NCBI GenBank assembly: GCA_947179155.2
Contig: OX359286.1
Location: 39,694,664 to 39,758,663 of the forward strand
DNA from: Hedera helix
Lineage: Eukaryota > Streptophyta > Magnoliopsida > Apiales > Araliaceae
Reading direction: 5' to 3'
Length of the DNA: 64,000 bases
In this document: piece after piece, positions 23,101 through 34,283 of the stretch
Layout: each line of letters begins with the position of its first letter
Numbering within the stretch: the stretch's first letter is position 1
Made by a program: the position numbers and the translations under genes
Notes under the pieces: model-generated
The model's database searches: none
What the model saw: only the letters and a program-made list of their open reading frames with translations
Told to the model about the DNA's origin: nothing

Positions 23101-24087
23101 TCAGAAACAGTTTGGGAAGCTTATCTTCGAAATAGAAGAGAGAAAAAGAAGGCAAGGAAAAATAGATCCAAGGATTCATCAGAGGATGAGAGTAGCAACA
23201 CTGATAGAGAACCAACAGAAGAACCTGATGACTTCTTTGTTGAAGACACCCATTTTAAAAAAAGTAAGGAGGCCCAAGGCAGAAGTGCCCGTAAAGGAAA
23301 GCAGACTCAAGAAATAGCAGAAAAAGCTGAAGCAAGTATAGCAGAGCTTGAATTATTGCTTGCTGATGATAATGGAGATACAAACTTGAAGGGATATAAC
23401 TTGAAACCTAAAAAGGCCAAGGGGAAAAAGGGTAAAGAAATTCCAGATGAGGGGAAAATACCAACTATTGACCACAATGATCCAAGATTTTCCTCTCTCC
23501 TCACTTCACCTCTCTTTGCTTTGGATCCCACAGATCCCCAATTCAGAAGGTATTACCTTTGCGTCTCATATTTTCATTGAATTATGCCATACAGTTTTTA
23601 TGATGGTGACTTCTTAAATCGATCTTATTTTACTGAAACCCATCTGTCAAATTCTGTGTTTAAAATCCTGAGGGATGAATATCTGATTTATAATGATATT
23701 TTACCAAACTGCATTGAGTTTGGCATTGAGTTTGATGTTTGCCTTTCAAGAACTGCTTTTCTCATATGCTACATGTCTTACAGGAGTGCAGCTTATGCTC
23801 GGCGAGTTGCACAGAAGCAACAAAAGGGTGACCAGGAGGAGATGGGGAGAAATGAACATCCAAACTTGCACGGACAAGCGCATTTGTCTGATGGCGTAGA
23901 GAAGGGCAAAGACGAGCAAATACTCCCTGATGGTTTGCCCACAAAGAAGGATAAGCATGAGTTATCGTCACTAGTAAAGTCAATTAAGATGAAGTCCAAA
24001 CAATTTCAAGTGTCCCCCAATGATAAGGTGTCAGGAAAGAAAGGAAAGATCACAAATAAATTGACAAAGAAGGTCAGGGTTCTGTGA
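20124..24087 (+). CDS. ESF1: Pre-rRNA-processing protein ESF1 homologue, seven exons
   Basis: Nucleolar factor for early 18S pre-rRNA processing. Exons: 20124-20687, 20800-20874, 21221-21456, 21932-22094, 22511-22639, 22852-23549, 23784-24087, giving 722 codons with all phases consistent. The start at 20124 (MGSKNKKKNSKG) is preferred over upstream in-frame codons because the family starts so. Features: a basic N-terminus with DPRF repeats; an acidic stretch; an RRM-like middle over exons 2-5 (RLAIVNMDW, ADYLYKSCDG, DLRFIPDSMEF); nine Asp from a GAT repeat in exon 3; a long charged region; and the C-terminal NUC153 motif (DPRFSSLLTS, DPTDPQF) at about residues 598-621. Intron 3 starts with GC (AAG|GCAAGT), and only this site keeps the frame for the family text SRLR-YYYAVVECDS. 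The gene looks intact. Confidence 0.93.
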
Positions 24088-25438
24088 AACCAAAACCATG
24101 CAAGGGAGATTCACTACCGAAATACTGTTGAAGCCTAATAGATTAAGTAAATTCTCAGGATTTTGTCGTGAATTTGATTTTGATAATTTTGTTTATTCAC
24201 GACTCTCGTATCTGTCTGGGTCAATTATTTGGATTTACATAACAAATCTCCTAATAAATAGTGAGATAATTGTCTTTTCAACACAACTATATCTCTTTTC
24301 GGAAGACGAATCTCCCTGTTTTTTAGTTATTTTTTTATTAATACAATGATACCGAGTCTTTATTTTAGGAATTGTTTTACCCTACTCTGATGCAAGCTTC
24401 TAATAAAGAACGAGAGCAGTTCTAGCAAGATTTGTAATATGAATACCTTTCATATTATCAAAAGTTGGTTTTGAAGAATATTATATGTTTTCATTGCTAG
24501 CATAGGGCTGTCAAGCAAGGAGAAATAGGCAAGTGTATTAGCTCTAGTCGAGACTAGTATAGAACTCTCACTCCTTGACAATCTTGATTCTTGACAATAG
24601 AAGGAACTATTCTTAGAGGCTTTAGTGTATATAGTCTGTCTAAAATTGGCACCTTTCATTCTTAACCGAAACACAGCAGGCCATAACAAGGTGCCATCTT
24701 TTCAAAACTTTCCTTTATTAGCCTGGACAAAAAGAAAACTCTTGTTTCCTCAGCCTGATGAAAAAAGGCAGACCAGAGAACTAGTACCATTAATTTTTTG
24801 TTCTCTTATGATTCAATGGCAAAGCATTGTTGAATACATACCATAAGAGCAATTGAAGCTTAGGATGAAGCATGCAGATAGGAATGATTGTAATAGCCAT
24901 AGAACCTGTTCGTTGACACTGTTAGATATTTAATTACCGGGAAAACAAAATACTTTGTTAGACATTCTCATATCATTATTATGCATGTGGAGGAATAAAA
25001 AAAGGAATCTAATTAAGCAAAAAATTGAGCAAGGAAATATTATTTTTGTTCGTTCCGTTCCACAAGGCTCCCACTCACATCATCAAAGGACCCACTCCAT
25101 TCTCATGCGAAGATATTGTGGAATTAACAAATCCCCTTTATATATTTCTTCTGCCTCAGAAACTGATTCGTCCAAATAACGAATCAATGTTGATACTAGG
25201 AAACTAACCGGGTGGACTTGAGAAAGAAACGTGGAAAGGTCAATCACCCAAATAATATGGAAGTAAACCTATTTTGGCAGTCCAGCTGATAGTGTAATGA
25301 TCATATTTTAGATTAAAGAAAATGAACACACTGTAGTCAAATTACATAATGCCGTAAACGCAATTATTATAAAAAAAAAAAAAAGATTGCGATAAATAAG
25401 GCAAGAAAGAAAATTGGAAAAATACAAGGCAAAGGAAA
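24088..25438. other. 3' flank of ESF1 and intergenic DNA
   Basis: Probable 3' UTR followed by non-coding sequence. Short open frames here show no recognisable protein. Confidence 0.6.
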
Positions 25439-25804
25439 TTATAATAAATTAAATATATTTTTGGCTGACGTGGCTTCTGGCTCTAGAGTGTCAGCAGGAG
25501 GAGGTGTAGCAGTAGTAACCGGAGGTGCTGCAGATTTTGGTAGCAGATTTCTTACCATCATCATAACCCGTGAACAAAAACCACTTACTTGCACAGGATT
25601 ACACTCACAATCAGATGCCTTCCAACCCAAAACCATCTGTTCACGACCAAATACAATTAACCTGTAGCCAGTCATGAAGTTCTCTGGATAAAGATCAATT
25701 ATATAAATGCCATAAGTATCATTAAATATATTAGAAGAACACTGCAGGAACCGATAACATATGAGTAATGACAGCCTTTGAAATTCAGAAGCAAGCAACT
25801 CCAT
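25439..25804 (-). pseudogene. C-terminal fragment of an aspartic protease, separated from its 5' exons
   Basis: The reading ENFMTGYRLIVFGREQMVLGWKASDC matches the C-terminal block of plant aspartic protease-like proteins (family text: QNFMTGYRVVFDREKLVLGWK). The low-complexity tail PPVTTATPPPADTLEPEATS matches their proline-rich end. An acceptor CTGCAG precedes it on the minus strand. It lies on the same strand as, and downstream of, the N-terminal exons at 36559-38815, so it is probably the displaced 3' end of that gene, with the exon between them missing. Compared with the family there is an extra residue (RLIVFGRE) and no match upstream of ENFMTG. It could alternatively be a relic of a different protease gene. 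Confidence 0.7.
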
Positions 25805-26500
25805 AAAACAGTGATAACAAAATTAATAAATATCTAATCCAGGCAACTTTCCAGTTTGAGTCGCTAGCTTCCTTCTTCATTTCATTGTGCAGGTTCCTGT
25901 GGAAGTCATTTGTTTTTATTTTTTCACATTGCTTTAGATATGACATAAATAAATCTCTATGGGTAGCTAGCTAGCTATTTCCTTCTGACTCTCTCGAGCT
26001 AAGGCCTTTAAAAATAAACATTTAGATCGAAGGTGCAGCCGCAGGGTAGGGTTAATTGGTGGTCGAGATATTCTTCATGTCCACCATTCCTTGGCCATTG
26101 CATTGCGTAGCTCGCTCGAACAAGTGGAATCATACGTGACACTTACCCTACCTATTTCTTTCCCTTAAAGCTAATTTTATTTTTTTAAATATATTTCTAA
26201 AATTAATTAGAAAATTTAATTAACTACTAATATTAATGTCTATTCGTTTTAGAACCGACCGGACGGATGGACGGACGGAATACTTAATTAAATGAGTTAG
26301 TAATAATAATTCTAATACTTCCCTCCCTTTGTGGGAGGTAAAGCTTGAAAGTCGTACGTTGTATTAAGTCATTGTCAGATATATAAATAAAAATAGAGGA
26401 CAAGAAACTGACTGCATTCATCGACTGATTGATATTTTCAGCTCAAAGACTGCAATACTCAATTGTGCATTGTCAATAAAAATTATACAGTATAAATATA
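25805..26500. other. Non-coding DNA between the protease 3' fragment and the Stowaway MITE
   Basis: AT-rich with a short GGACGGATGGACGGACGG run at about 26260 that resembles a Stowaway end. I find no gene. Confidence 0.55.
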
Positions 26501-26757
26501 TACTCCCTCCTTTTCATTATATAGGTCGTTTTAGAAAATTTTTTCTTTCCAAAATATAAGTCGTTTTACATATATCTAGAAGAACAAATTTAATTATTTC
26601 CTATTCTTTCCTTAAAGATGAAATAATTAAGAGAGAGAGAGAGAATGAAGAGTAATTAATGAGTGTATGGGTAGTAATGGAATTTCAAATCAACATTAAT
26701 TGCCTAATATTAGTATTAATAACATTTCTTAATATGTGTAATCATGCCTTAAACGAC

Positions 26758-28387
26758 TGGTGTGATGTCGCAAGCACCCAAAAATAAAATCTTACTTTGG
26801 AAAAATAAATATGTAGTAGTGCAAGTAAGAGTCGATCCCACAGAGAATGATTATTTAATTTTATGTTTTTGCAAATAAAAAAACTGGGGGGATTTTTGAA
26901 TCAAAGAAATAATTTAAATCAAATTAACTAAAATAATTATGCAAGTAATTTAATGAAATAAATGATGAGAAAAAGCCTTGGTTTAAGTTAATATCCACCA
27001 TCAAGAATTTACAACTGATCACTGATGCAAAAATAAATCAATTAATATTTTAAAGATTCACCGTAGAAAGAACTACTCGCAGGTGGAATAATTTTTCTCC
27101 TCTCTCTTTAATTTTAGATAAGTAGAGCCACTTGGTCTAAATATCCTTACTAATAAACAACCTCCGGCACTTGCTAACGATTTAATTTAATAGCAGCATA
27201 AAGAATTAGAGAGATCGTTGAACTAAACAACACAAGCCACTTGTTTGCATTTAATTTAGATGAATATTCTTCCTAAGATAAAATAATCTTTTGATCTGCA
27301 AAATAATTATTAAACTTAGTTGCTTCACAAATAGCAGTAGATTAATATGAATAATAAACTAGTAGTACTCCTAGCAATTAAACAAATTAATCATAAAATT
27401 AAGCATAGAAGAATATTCAATAATCAAAATATAAATTGAACAATTAAAATAAATTAGATCTCACAGTGTATAAATCTTGATGGCTTCAATCACTTAAACC
27501 AAAAAAAATAAATTAACTACTCATAAATATAGAGAACACTAAAGAATGGAAGAGAGAATTTTATTCTAAGAAAAATTGTGTATTACAATGTGTCTCAAGC
27601 CCTCTATTTATAGGCTTTAAAATCCTCCAAACCCTAGTAGGAATTATTCTTTCCAAACCCTAATAGGATTTAAAATACAAATAAAAATAAAAGAAAAAGA
27701 AAAATAATTATTACTCTAACCCTAGTTGGAATTAAAATCCAATTTGGAATCAAAAAGGAGCAAAATTCGCGAAATAATCTGTTTTGGGCAATTAACGCGT
27801 CAAACAAACACGTCCTACGCCCGCTTGACCGGTCAACTCACGCGCGCCCGCGCATTGCGCGGTAATTAGCTCGAAACGACGTCGTCTGGTTCCCTTTCTT
27901 GCCACTGTTCCGCCCAACCGCGCGCATTGCGCGAAGGCGCTGATGAAACGACGTCGTTTACCTGCTCGACCATCCATCCGCGCGCCATGCGCGGTCCGAA
28001 CTTTTCCGTTAATTACATAATTGCCACCGATCTTTGCTGTTTTGACAGTTTTATCCCTCAAACTTTGCTGAAATTACAAAAATGCCATTAGACTTTTATT
28101 TCCCTATAAAATCAAATATAAAATAAATAAAAATAATATAAAAATACTAAAAATCCTAAAAACACATTATAATAAATAAAACACCTAAAACACTAAAAAT
28201 AAATAAAAACACATAAATAAAAAAAATATAAAAATACTATAAAATTACCTAAATTAACATAAATTAACTAAAACCCTATAAAACCTATTAAAACCAAAAT
28301 AAACTAAATAATTAAACATTTAAGCACACAATAAATATAAAAACTAAGTATTAGGGAATAAAAATATCATATAATTTAGCCCTATCA
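26758..28387 (-). repeat. 3' LTR of the gag-only element (left copy)
   Basis: 1630 bp, AT-rich except a GC-rich block at about 27790-28020 with three CGCGC...TGCGCG phrases and ACGACGTCGT palindromes. A minus-strand 89-codon frame in this block occurs in both LTRs and is not a gene. Confidence 0.95.
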
Positions 28388-28402
28388 AATACCCCCACAC
28401 TT
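28388..28402 (-). other. Polypurine tract of the gag-only element
   Basis: In element orientation CTAAGTGTGGGGGTATT lies just before the 3' LTR start TGATAGGG. Confidence 0.75.
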
Positions 28403-28850
28403 AGCTTTTTGCTCGTCCTCGGGCAAAACAAAAATAAAAACTATAAAAATAAAACTAATATCCAAACAACTTACTTGAGCAACAGAGCAATATAAATTTC
28501 AACATCAGCCTCAAAGATTTTTTAAAATGATAACTCAAAGAAAATTTGAAAATCATGCAAAATCTAGAATTTTAACATATTTATTAATTCTACTTTACTC
28601 AAGACCTTTTGTGTGTGTGTGAACCCAAATGTATCAAACTAATTAAAACTCAGATAAGTTTCGGTTATTAATTACCTTATAAAAGACATACAATAAAATT
28701 CAAAATACTTATTTTTCTCATCACTTACAGGTAATACAGACAAATATAAATCAGAAGATCAAAAGGTTTTTAATTAATGAAGCACACTAAGATTATCAAT
28801 ATCAATTTTTTCACATATATTTTTTTTCTTTTTTTTTTTCTCTTTTAATG

Positions 28851-28999
28851 GGTGCATTTTATGCTCCATCTCATTTTCTTTCTTCATTTTTTCTCACGGT
28901 GAGTGCATTTTATGCTCCATCTCACATGCGAGTGCGTTTTACGCTCCATCTCGCTTTTTCATGTGTTTATGAGTGAGTGCGTTTTACGCTCCATCTCAA
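28851..28999 (-). repeat. Four spaced copies of a TGCGTTTTACGCTCCATCTC motif
   Basis: GTGCATTTTATGCTCCATCTCA or its variant GTGCGTTTTACGCTCCATCTC occurs four times, with spacers of 6-35 bp, in the untranslated region after gag. The changes between copies are CA/TG transitions (CATTTTATG versus CGTTTTACG), which fit decay of methylated CpG. Confidence 0.85.
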
Positions 29000-29791
29000 C
29001 CCACCACAAGATTTTTCTTTTCAATAATAATCCTAGAAAAATTACCTAAATCATCTCTTCCAAATTATATTTTGCCTTATATTTCACTTCAAATAATGAT
29101 CAAATAAGATATAGAGTTCAAAAATATCTTTCATAAGCATTTAACCATTTAAACTTTCTCTTCATTAAAATTAGCTCAAACAAATGGATGTAAGTGCATA
29201 AAAAGTTAAAAAATCTCAAACAAAGTAATAATCAATAAAAAGTCAAAATTCAAATTAAGCAAAAATTTATCATTTTTCCAAGAGTTATTAAATAAAAACC
29301 AAAATTTTTATCATTGGCTAAAAATTTAAAATTCAATTAATTCATTGCTCAAGTGACACATCCTAAAAATAAAAATAAAAACTACCCCATTTTCGTAGGA
29401 AATACGGTTACACTTAGCATGTGCAACAAGCCTTTAAACCCCAAGGTTACCCCAAGTGGACGAGTTTTGTCTCGTGAGGGTTTGCAGTGAATTTACCCAC
29501 AAAATTCCAAAATTTTAAAATAAAATAAAAAATTTAAAATTTCCTAATTTTTTTTTTATTTTTTTTTTTAAATGAAACAAAATTTTAAAATTCCCTAAAA
29601 ATAAAATAAATATCATAACCCTTCCCCCACACTTAAAATTTACATTGTCCCCAATGTAAAGTAAAATGCAAAGAAAAAGGCACAAATAACTATAAAAAGA
29701 AAAAGGAAAAGAAATGCAAATCTGATTTCTTGGGTTGCCTCCCAAGCAGCGCCTTTGTTTATCGTCATTGGCTTGACAGCATGCTTAAACA

Positions 29792-32266
29792 CTACGTTAC
29801 TCCTTCCTCTTGAATTTTGACCATTTCATCCATCTTTACTCCATTTATCATAGTCTTGTTAAAACTCCCTTGCAGTGGATATGAATGTTCTACTCCCTCT
29901 TCAATGAACATATATTCGAGATGATTAGGGAGAGGCTTCAAATCTGGAATGTAATCCTGCAAAACAAAAGGCAAAGATTTCTTGTTAGAAACGGGTAAGT
30001 CAAAATATGGATCATTACCTGTGTTCGAAGAGTCATTCACAACCGCCACAGTTTTCTTTAAATCAGCAGTCAAGACTAACTCCTCTTTCTCTTTCCCAAT
30101 ATTCGGACTAAATGTCGTTTTCAATTCACTCTTTCCATCAGTTTTAGAAACTTTTGCTGCTAAAGAATCACTCACATCAACGGAGTAAACAGGATTATGA
30201 CATTTCATGGCATTAAAAATATTAAACTTAACAATTTCGCCATCAAACTCCATTGTCAGTGTACCACTATGAACATCGATCTTAGTTTTGGAAGTCTTTA
30301 AGAAAGGTCTTCCTAACAAAATAGGAGCATTTTGATCACCGTTTTCCATATCAAGCACATAAAAATCAGCAGGAAAAATCAAACTATCTACTTGCACAAG
30401 AACATCCTCTACTATACCCTTAGGATAAGTGTTAGACCTATCAGCCAACTGAATCACAGTACCAGTTCTATTTAAAGGTTCAAGTTGCAAAGAAGCATAT
30501 ATAGAATATGGCATGACATTAATAGATGCTCCTAAGTCTAACATAGCCTTTTCAAATCTCGTGTCTTCTATCTTACAAGGGATAGTAAACATTCCTGGAT
30601 CTTGGCATTTTGTAGGGAGTTTTCTTTGAATTACGGCAGACACATTCTTTCCTACTTGCACCTTTTCATATTTTTTAAGTGCTTGCTTTCTCTTGTGTGT
30701 ACACAATTCTTTCAAAAATCTGGCAAAGCGAGGTACTTGTTTAATTGCATCTAACAATGGAATTTTTACCTCGCAATTATGAAAAGTCTCAAATAAATCT
30801 GAATTTTTCTCGTATGTCCTTTTTTCTGTTAAAGCAAGAGGGAAAGGGAGTACCGGTTTATACTCAGAGAGAAGTGGAAATTTATGCTGAGGAGTACTAT
30901 TGTGGACTAGAACATTGTCGTTCTCTTGACTGTTGTCTACCTCCTTGTTGTCGACTTCAACTTTGCTTGTCTCGTTTGGTGCAGACTCTGTCTTTGCTGG
31001 AGTTTCGATCTCTTTACCGCTTCTCAACGTGATTGCACTAACATTTGCTTTTGGATTTGCCATTGTTCGCGAGGGTACTTTTTCAGAATTTTGCGCCTCC
31101 AATCTATTAATGGCACTTGTCATTTGTCCCATCTGTGTTTCCAAATTCTGCAAATTTGCCTTCGTTTCCTGTTGAAATTGCAAAGTGTTAGTGCTAATTT
31201 GTTTAACCAAATCCTCTAAAGACACATTAGAATCAGATGATTGGCCCTGTTGTTTGTTAGGATATGGCTGCTTGTATTGTTGGTAGCTTGAGAAGTTTTG
31301 AGTCGCAGACGGATTCCCTTGTGGATTTCCATAGCCGAAATTCGGATGATCTCTCCAACCTGAGTTGTACGTGTTTGCGTAAGGATTATATCGCCTTTGT
31401 GGTTGACCAGGGAAACCACCTACTGCATGCACTTGTTCGTGGGACTCCTCTTGAAGAGTGGGGCACATATCCGTCGGATGTCCTACGACCGCGCAAATTC
31501 CGCAAGCTTTCACTTGTTGCGTATGACCTACAGCCATTTGACGAACAACAGAGGTTAGGCTATCAATTCGTTGCTCAAGTGAAGAAATATTTACCTCATT
31601 AACATTCTTGGATGAAAAATCAAGCCTAGTGCCAAATTGTTGGGAGTTAGCAGCCATGTTTGCGATTAAGTTCCTCGCAGCTTCGGGCGTTTTGTCCACC
31701 AAAGCTCCTCCACTGGCAGCATCGATCATGCTCCTATCAGTAGACATGAGTCCTTCATAGAAGTATTGGATGAGGAGTTGCTCGCTGATTTGATGGTGGG
31801 GGCAGCTTGCACATAGTTTCTTGAAACGTTCCCAATAGTCGTACAGGGATTCTCCATGGTTCTGCCTCACACCACAAATGTCTTTCCTAATATTGGCTGC
31901 CCTTGAAGCTGGAAAATATTTCTCCAAGAATAGTCTTTTCATCTCTTCCCATGTGGTGATACTGCCGGAGGGTAGGTAGTAGAGCCAATCCTTAGCCAAA
32001 TCTTTCAAAGAAAATGGAAAAGCTCTTAGATTGATTTGCTCTTCAGTCACTCCAGAAGGTTTCAAACTTGTGCACACCATATGGAATTCCTTTAAATGTT
32101 TGTGAGGATCTTCACCTGCAAGGCCATGAAAATTTGGCAATAGATGGATTAAACCTGATTTTAATTCAAAGGAAGTGTTAGCATCTACATTTGGAAAAAT
32201 TATGCTTAAAGGTTGTTGATTCAAATCAGGGGCCGCAAGCTCTTTCAAAGTTCGATTCCTAGCCAT
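29792..32266 (-). CDS. Gag-protease polyprotein of the non-autonomous LTR element
   Basis: An intact ORF of 825 codons starting MARNRTLKELAAPDLNQ; an in-frame codon 24 bases upstream is less likely. Retrotrans_gag region at about residues 40-200 (LKEFHMVCTSLKP, FPFSLKDLAKDWLYYLP, LFLEKYFPASRA, GESLYDYWERFKKL). CCHC zinc knuckle CGICAVVGHPTDMC near residue 260. A long Gln/Asn/Pro-rich linker and a short coiled-coil-like stretch follow. A retropepsin-like domain near residues 550-660 has LDLGASINVMP in place of DTG and ILLGRPFLKTSKTKID. It ends without RT. The ORF has no stop or frameshift, so the protein could still form particles and process itself. Confidence 0.9.
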   Translation of the reverse strand: MARNRTLKELAAPDLNQQPLSIIFPNVDANTSFELKSGLIHLLPNFHGLAGEDPHKHLKEFHMVCTSLKPSGVTEEQINLRAFPFSLKDLAKDWLYYLPSGSITTWEEMKRLFLEKYFPASRAANIRKDICGVRQNHGESLYDYWERFKKLCASCPHHQISEQLLIQYFYEGLMSTDRSMIDAASGGALVDKTPEAARNLIANMAANSQQFGTRLDFSSKNVNEVNISSLEQRIDSLTSVVRQMAVGHTQQVKACGICAVVGHPTDMCPTLQEESHEQVHAVGGFPGQPQRRYNPYANTYNSGWRDHPNFGYGNPQGNPSATQNFSSYQQYKQPYPNKQQGQSSDSNVSLEDLVKQISTNTLQFQQETKANLQNLETQMGQMTSAINRLEAQNSEKVPSRTMANPKANVSAITLRSGKEIETPAKTESAPNETSKVEVDNKEVDNSQENDNVLVHNSTPQHKFPLLSEYKPVLPFPLALTEKRTYEKNSDLFETFHNCEVKIPLLDAIKQVPRFARFLKELCTHKRKQALKKYEKVQVGKNVSAVIQRKLPTKCQDPGMFTIPCKIEDTRFEKAMLDLGASINVMPYSIYASLQLEPLNRTGTVIQLADRSNTYPKGIVEDVLVQVDSLIFPADFYVLDMENGDQNAPILLGRPFLKTSKTKIDVHSGTLTMEFDGEIVKFNIFNAMKCHNPVYSVDVSDSLAAKVSKTDGKSELKTTFSPNIGKEKEELVLTADLKKTVAVVNDSSNTGNDPYFDLPVSNKKSLPFVLQDYIPDLKPLPNHLEYMFIEEGVEHSYPLQGSFNKTMINGVKMDEMVKIQEEGVT

Positions 32267-32393
32267 GATTTCCATCTTCAACCTGCACAACTCAAATAAA
32301 ATATGTAAACTAGAAAAATAATTAAAAAAAACTAAGAATAGTTACTAAATTAAATTAATATTTACAAAAGCACAAAATTAAATTAAAATCAAT

Positions 32394-32411
32394 TCCCCGG
32401 CAACGGCGCCA
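32394..32411 (-). other. Primer binding site, tRNA-Asp
   Basis: TGGCGCCGTTGCCGGGGA on the minus strand is complementary over 18 bases to the 3' end of plant tRNA-Asp(GUC). It lies a few bases inside the 5' LTR (right copy). Confidence 0.9.
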
Positions 32412-32416
32412 AAATT

Positions 32417-34047
32417 TGGTGTGATGTCGCAAGCACCCAAAAATAAAATCTTACTTTGGAAAAATAAATATGTAGTAGTGCAAGTAAGAGTCGATCCCAC
32501 AGAGAATGATTATTTAATTTTATGTTTTTGCAAATAAAAAAACTGGGGGGATTTTTGAATCAAAGAAATAATTTAAATCAAATTAACTAAAATAATTATG
32601 CAAGTAATTTAATGAAATAAATGATGAGAAAAAGCCTTGGTTTAAGTTAATATCCACCATCAAGAATTTACAACTGATCACTGATGCAAAAATAAATCAA
32701 TTAATATTTTAAAGATTCACCGTAGAAAGAACTACTCGCAGGTGGAATAATTTTTCTCCTCTCTCCTTAATTTTAGATAAGTAGAGCCACTTGGTCTAAA
32801 TATCCTTACTAATAAACAACCTCCGGCACTTGCTAAAGATTTAATTTAATAGCAGCATAAAGAATTAGAGAGATCGTTGAACTAAACAACACAAGCCACT
32901 TGTTTGCATTTAATTTAGATGAATATTCTTCCTAAGATAAAATAATCTTTTGATCTGCAAAATAATTATTAAACTTAGTTGCTTCACAAATAGCAGTAGA
33001 TTAATATGAATAATAAACTAGTAGTACTCCTAGCAATTAAACAAATTAATCATAAAATTAAGCATAGAAGAATATTCAATAATCAAAATATAAATTGAAC
33101 AATTAAAATAAATTAGATCTCACAGTGTATAAATCTTGATGGCTTCAATCACTTAAACCAAGAAAAATAAATTAACTACTCATAAATATAGAGAACACTA
33201 AAGAATGGAAGAGAGAATTTTATTCTAAGAAAAGTTGTGTATTACAATGTGTCTCAAGCCCTCTATTTATAGGCTTTAAAATCCTCCAAACCCTAGTAGG
33301 AATTATTCTTTCCAAACCCTAATAGGATTTAAAATACAAATAAAAATAAAAGAAAAAGAAAAATAATTATTACTCTAACCCTAGTTGGAATTAAAATCCA
33401 ATTTGGAATCAAAAAGGAGCAAAATTCGCGAAATAATCTGTTTTGGGCAATTAACGCGTCAAACAAACACGTCCTACGCCCGCTTGACCGGTCAACTCAC
33501 GCGCGCCCGCGCATTGCGCGGTAATTAGCTCGAAACGACGTCGTCTGGTTCCCTTTCTTGCCACTGTTCCGCCCAACCGCGCGCATTGCGCGAAGGCGCT
33601 GATGAAACGACGTCGTTTACCTGCTCGACCATCCATCCGCGCGCCATGCGCGGTCCGAACTTTTCCGTTAATTACATAATTGCCACCGATCTTTGCTGTT
33701 TTGACAGTTTTATCCCTCAAACTTTGCTGAAATTACAAAAATGCCATTAGACTTTTATTTCCCTATAAAATCAAATATAAAATAAATAAAAATAATATAA
33801 AAATACTAAAAATCCTAAAAACACATTATAATAAATAAAACACCTAAAACACTAAAAATAAATAAAAACACATAAATAAAAAGAAATATAAAAATACTAT
33901 AAAATTACCTAAATTAACATAAATTAACTAAAACCCTATAAAACCTATTAAAACCAAAATAAACTAAATAATTAAACATTTAAGCACACAATAAATATAA
34001 AAACTAAGTATTAGGGAATAAAAATATCATATAATTTAGCCCTATCA
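32417..34047 (-). repeat. 5' LTR of the gag-only element (right copy)
   Basis: 1631 bp, matching the left copy with a handful of substitutions and a one-base indel. It ends at ACGAC. Confidence 0.95.
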
Positions 34048-34076
34048 ACGACTTATATAATAGAAAGGAGGGAGTA

Positions 34077-34236
34077 CTATTTAGCGTTGGAATATGAGAG
34101 ATTTCAATGAAAATATCATTTCGATCTGTGCGTTCGGGCTTATCATGCTTTCTAGTCCTTTTATTTCACTAAAGAATTCTGTTATACTAACATTTTGATG
34201 TCAATCTGTCAAGAATCCGAATAGCCAAGAGCATTT

Positions 34237-34283
<47 letters not shown>

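Larger units (their letters stand above)
26753..34052 (-). mobile_element. Gag-protease-only LTR retrotransposon (TR-GAG type), TSD ACGAC
   Basis: Minus-strand element of 7290 bp between perfect ACGAC duplications (26753-26757 and 34048-34052). LTRs at 26758-28387 and 32417-34047 run TGATAGGG to CACACCA in element orientation. The primer site matches tRNA-Asp. The interior has a single 825-codon gag-protease ORF and then about 1.4 kb without RT, RNase H or integrase. Gag type and Asp primer fit the Athila/Tat branch of Ty3/gypsy. This matches the known class of non-autonomous elements that keep only gag. About five LTR differences in 1630 bp were noticed, so it is young. Confidence 0.92.
26503..34074. 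mobile_element. Stowaway-type MITE split by an LTR element
   Basis: Left end CTCCCTCCTTTTCATTATATAGG and right end, as reverse complement, CTCCCTCCTTTCTATTATATAAG, flanked by TA on both sides (26501-26502 and 34075-34076). This is the Stowaway (Tc1/mariner) signature. Without the 7.3-kb insert the MITE would be about 277 bp. The insertion lies 22 bp from its right end. Confidence 0.85.

Noticed and set aside
27792..28061. An 89-codon minus-strand ORF, identical at 33451-33720.
   Set aside because: It is the GC-rich island of the LTR read in an open frame; its composition explains the lack of stops and no family is recognised.
30745..31602. Several plus-strand ORFs of 95-112 codons.
   Set aside because: Antisense shadows of the gag-protease ORF.
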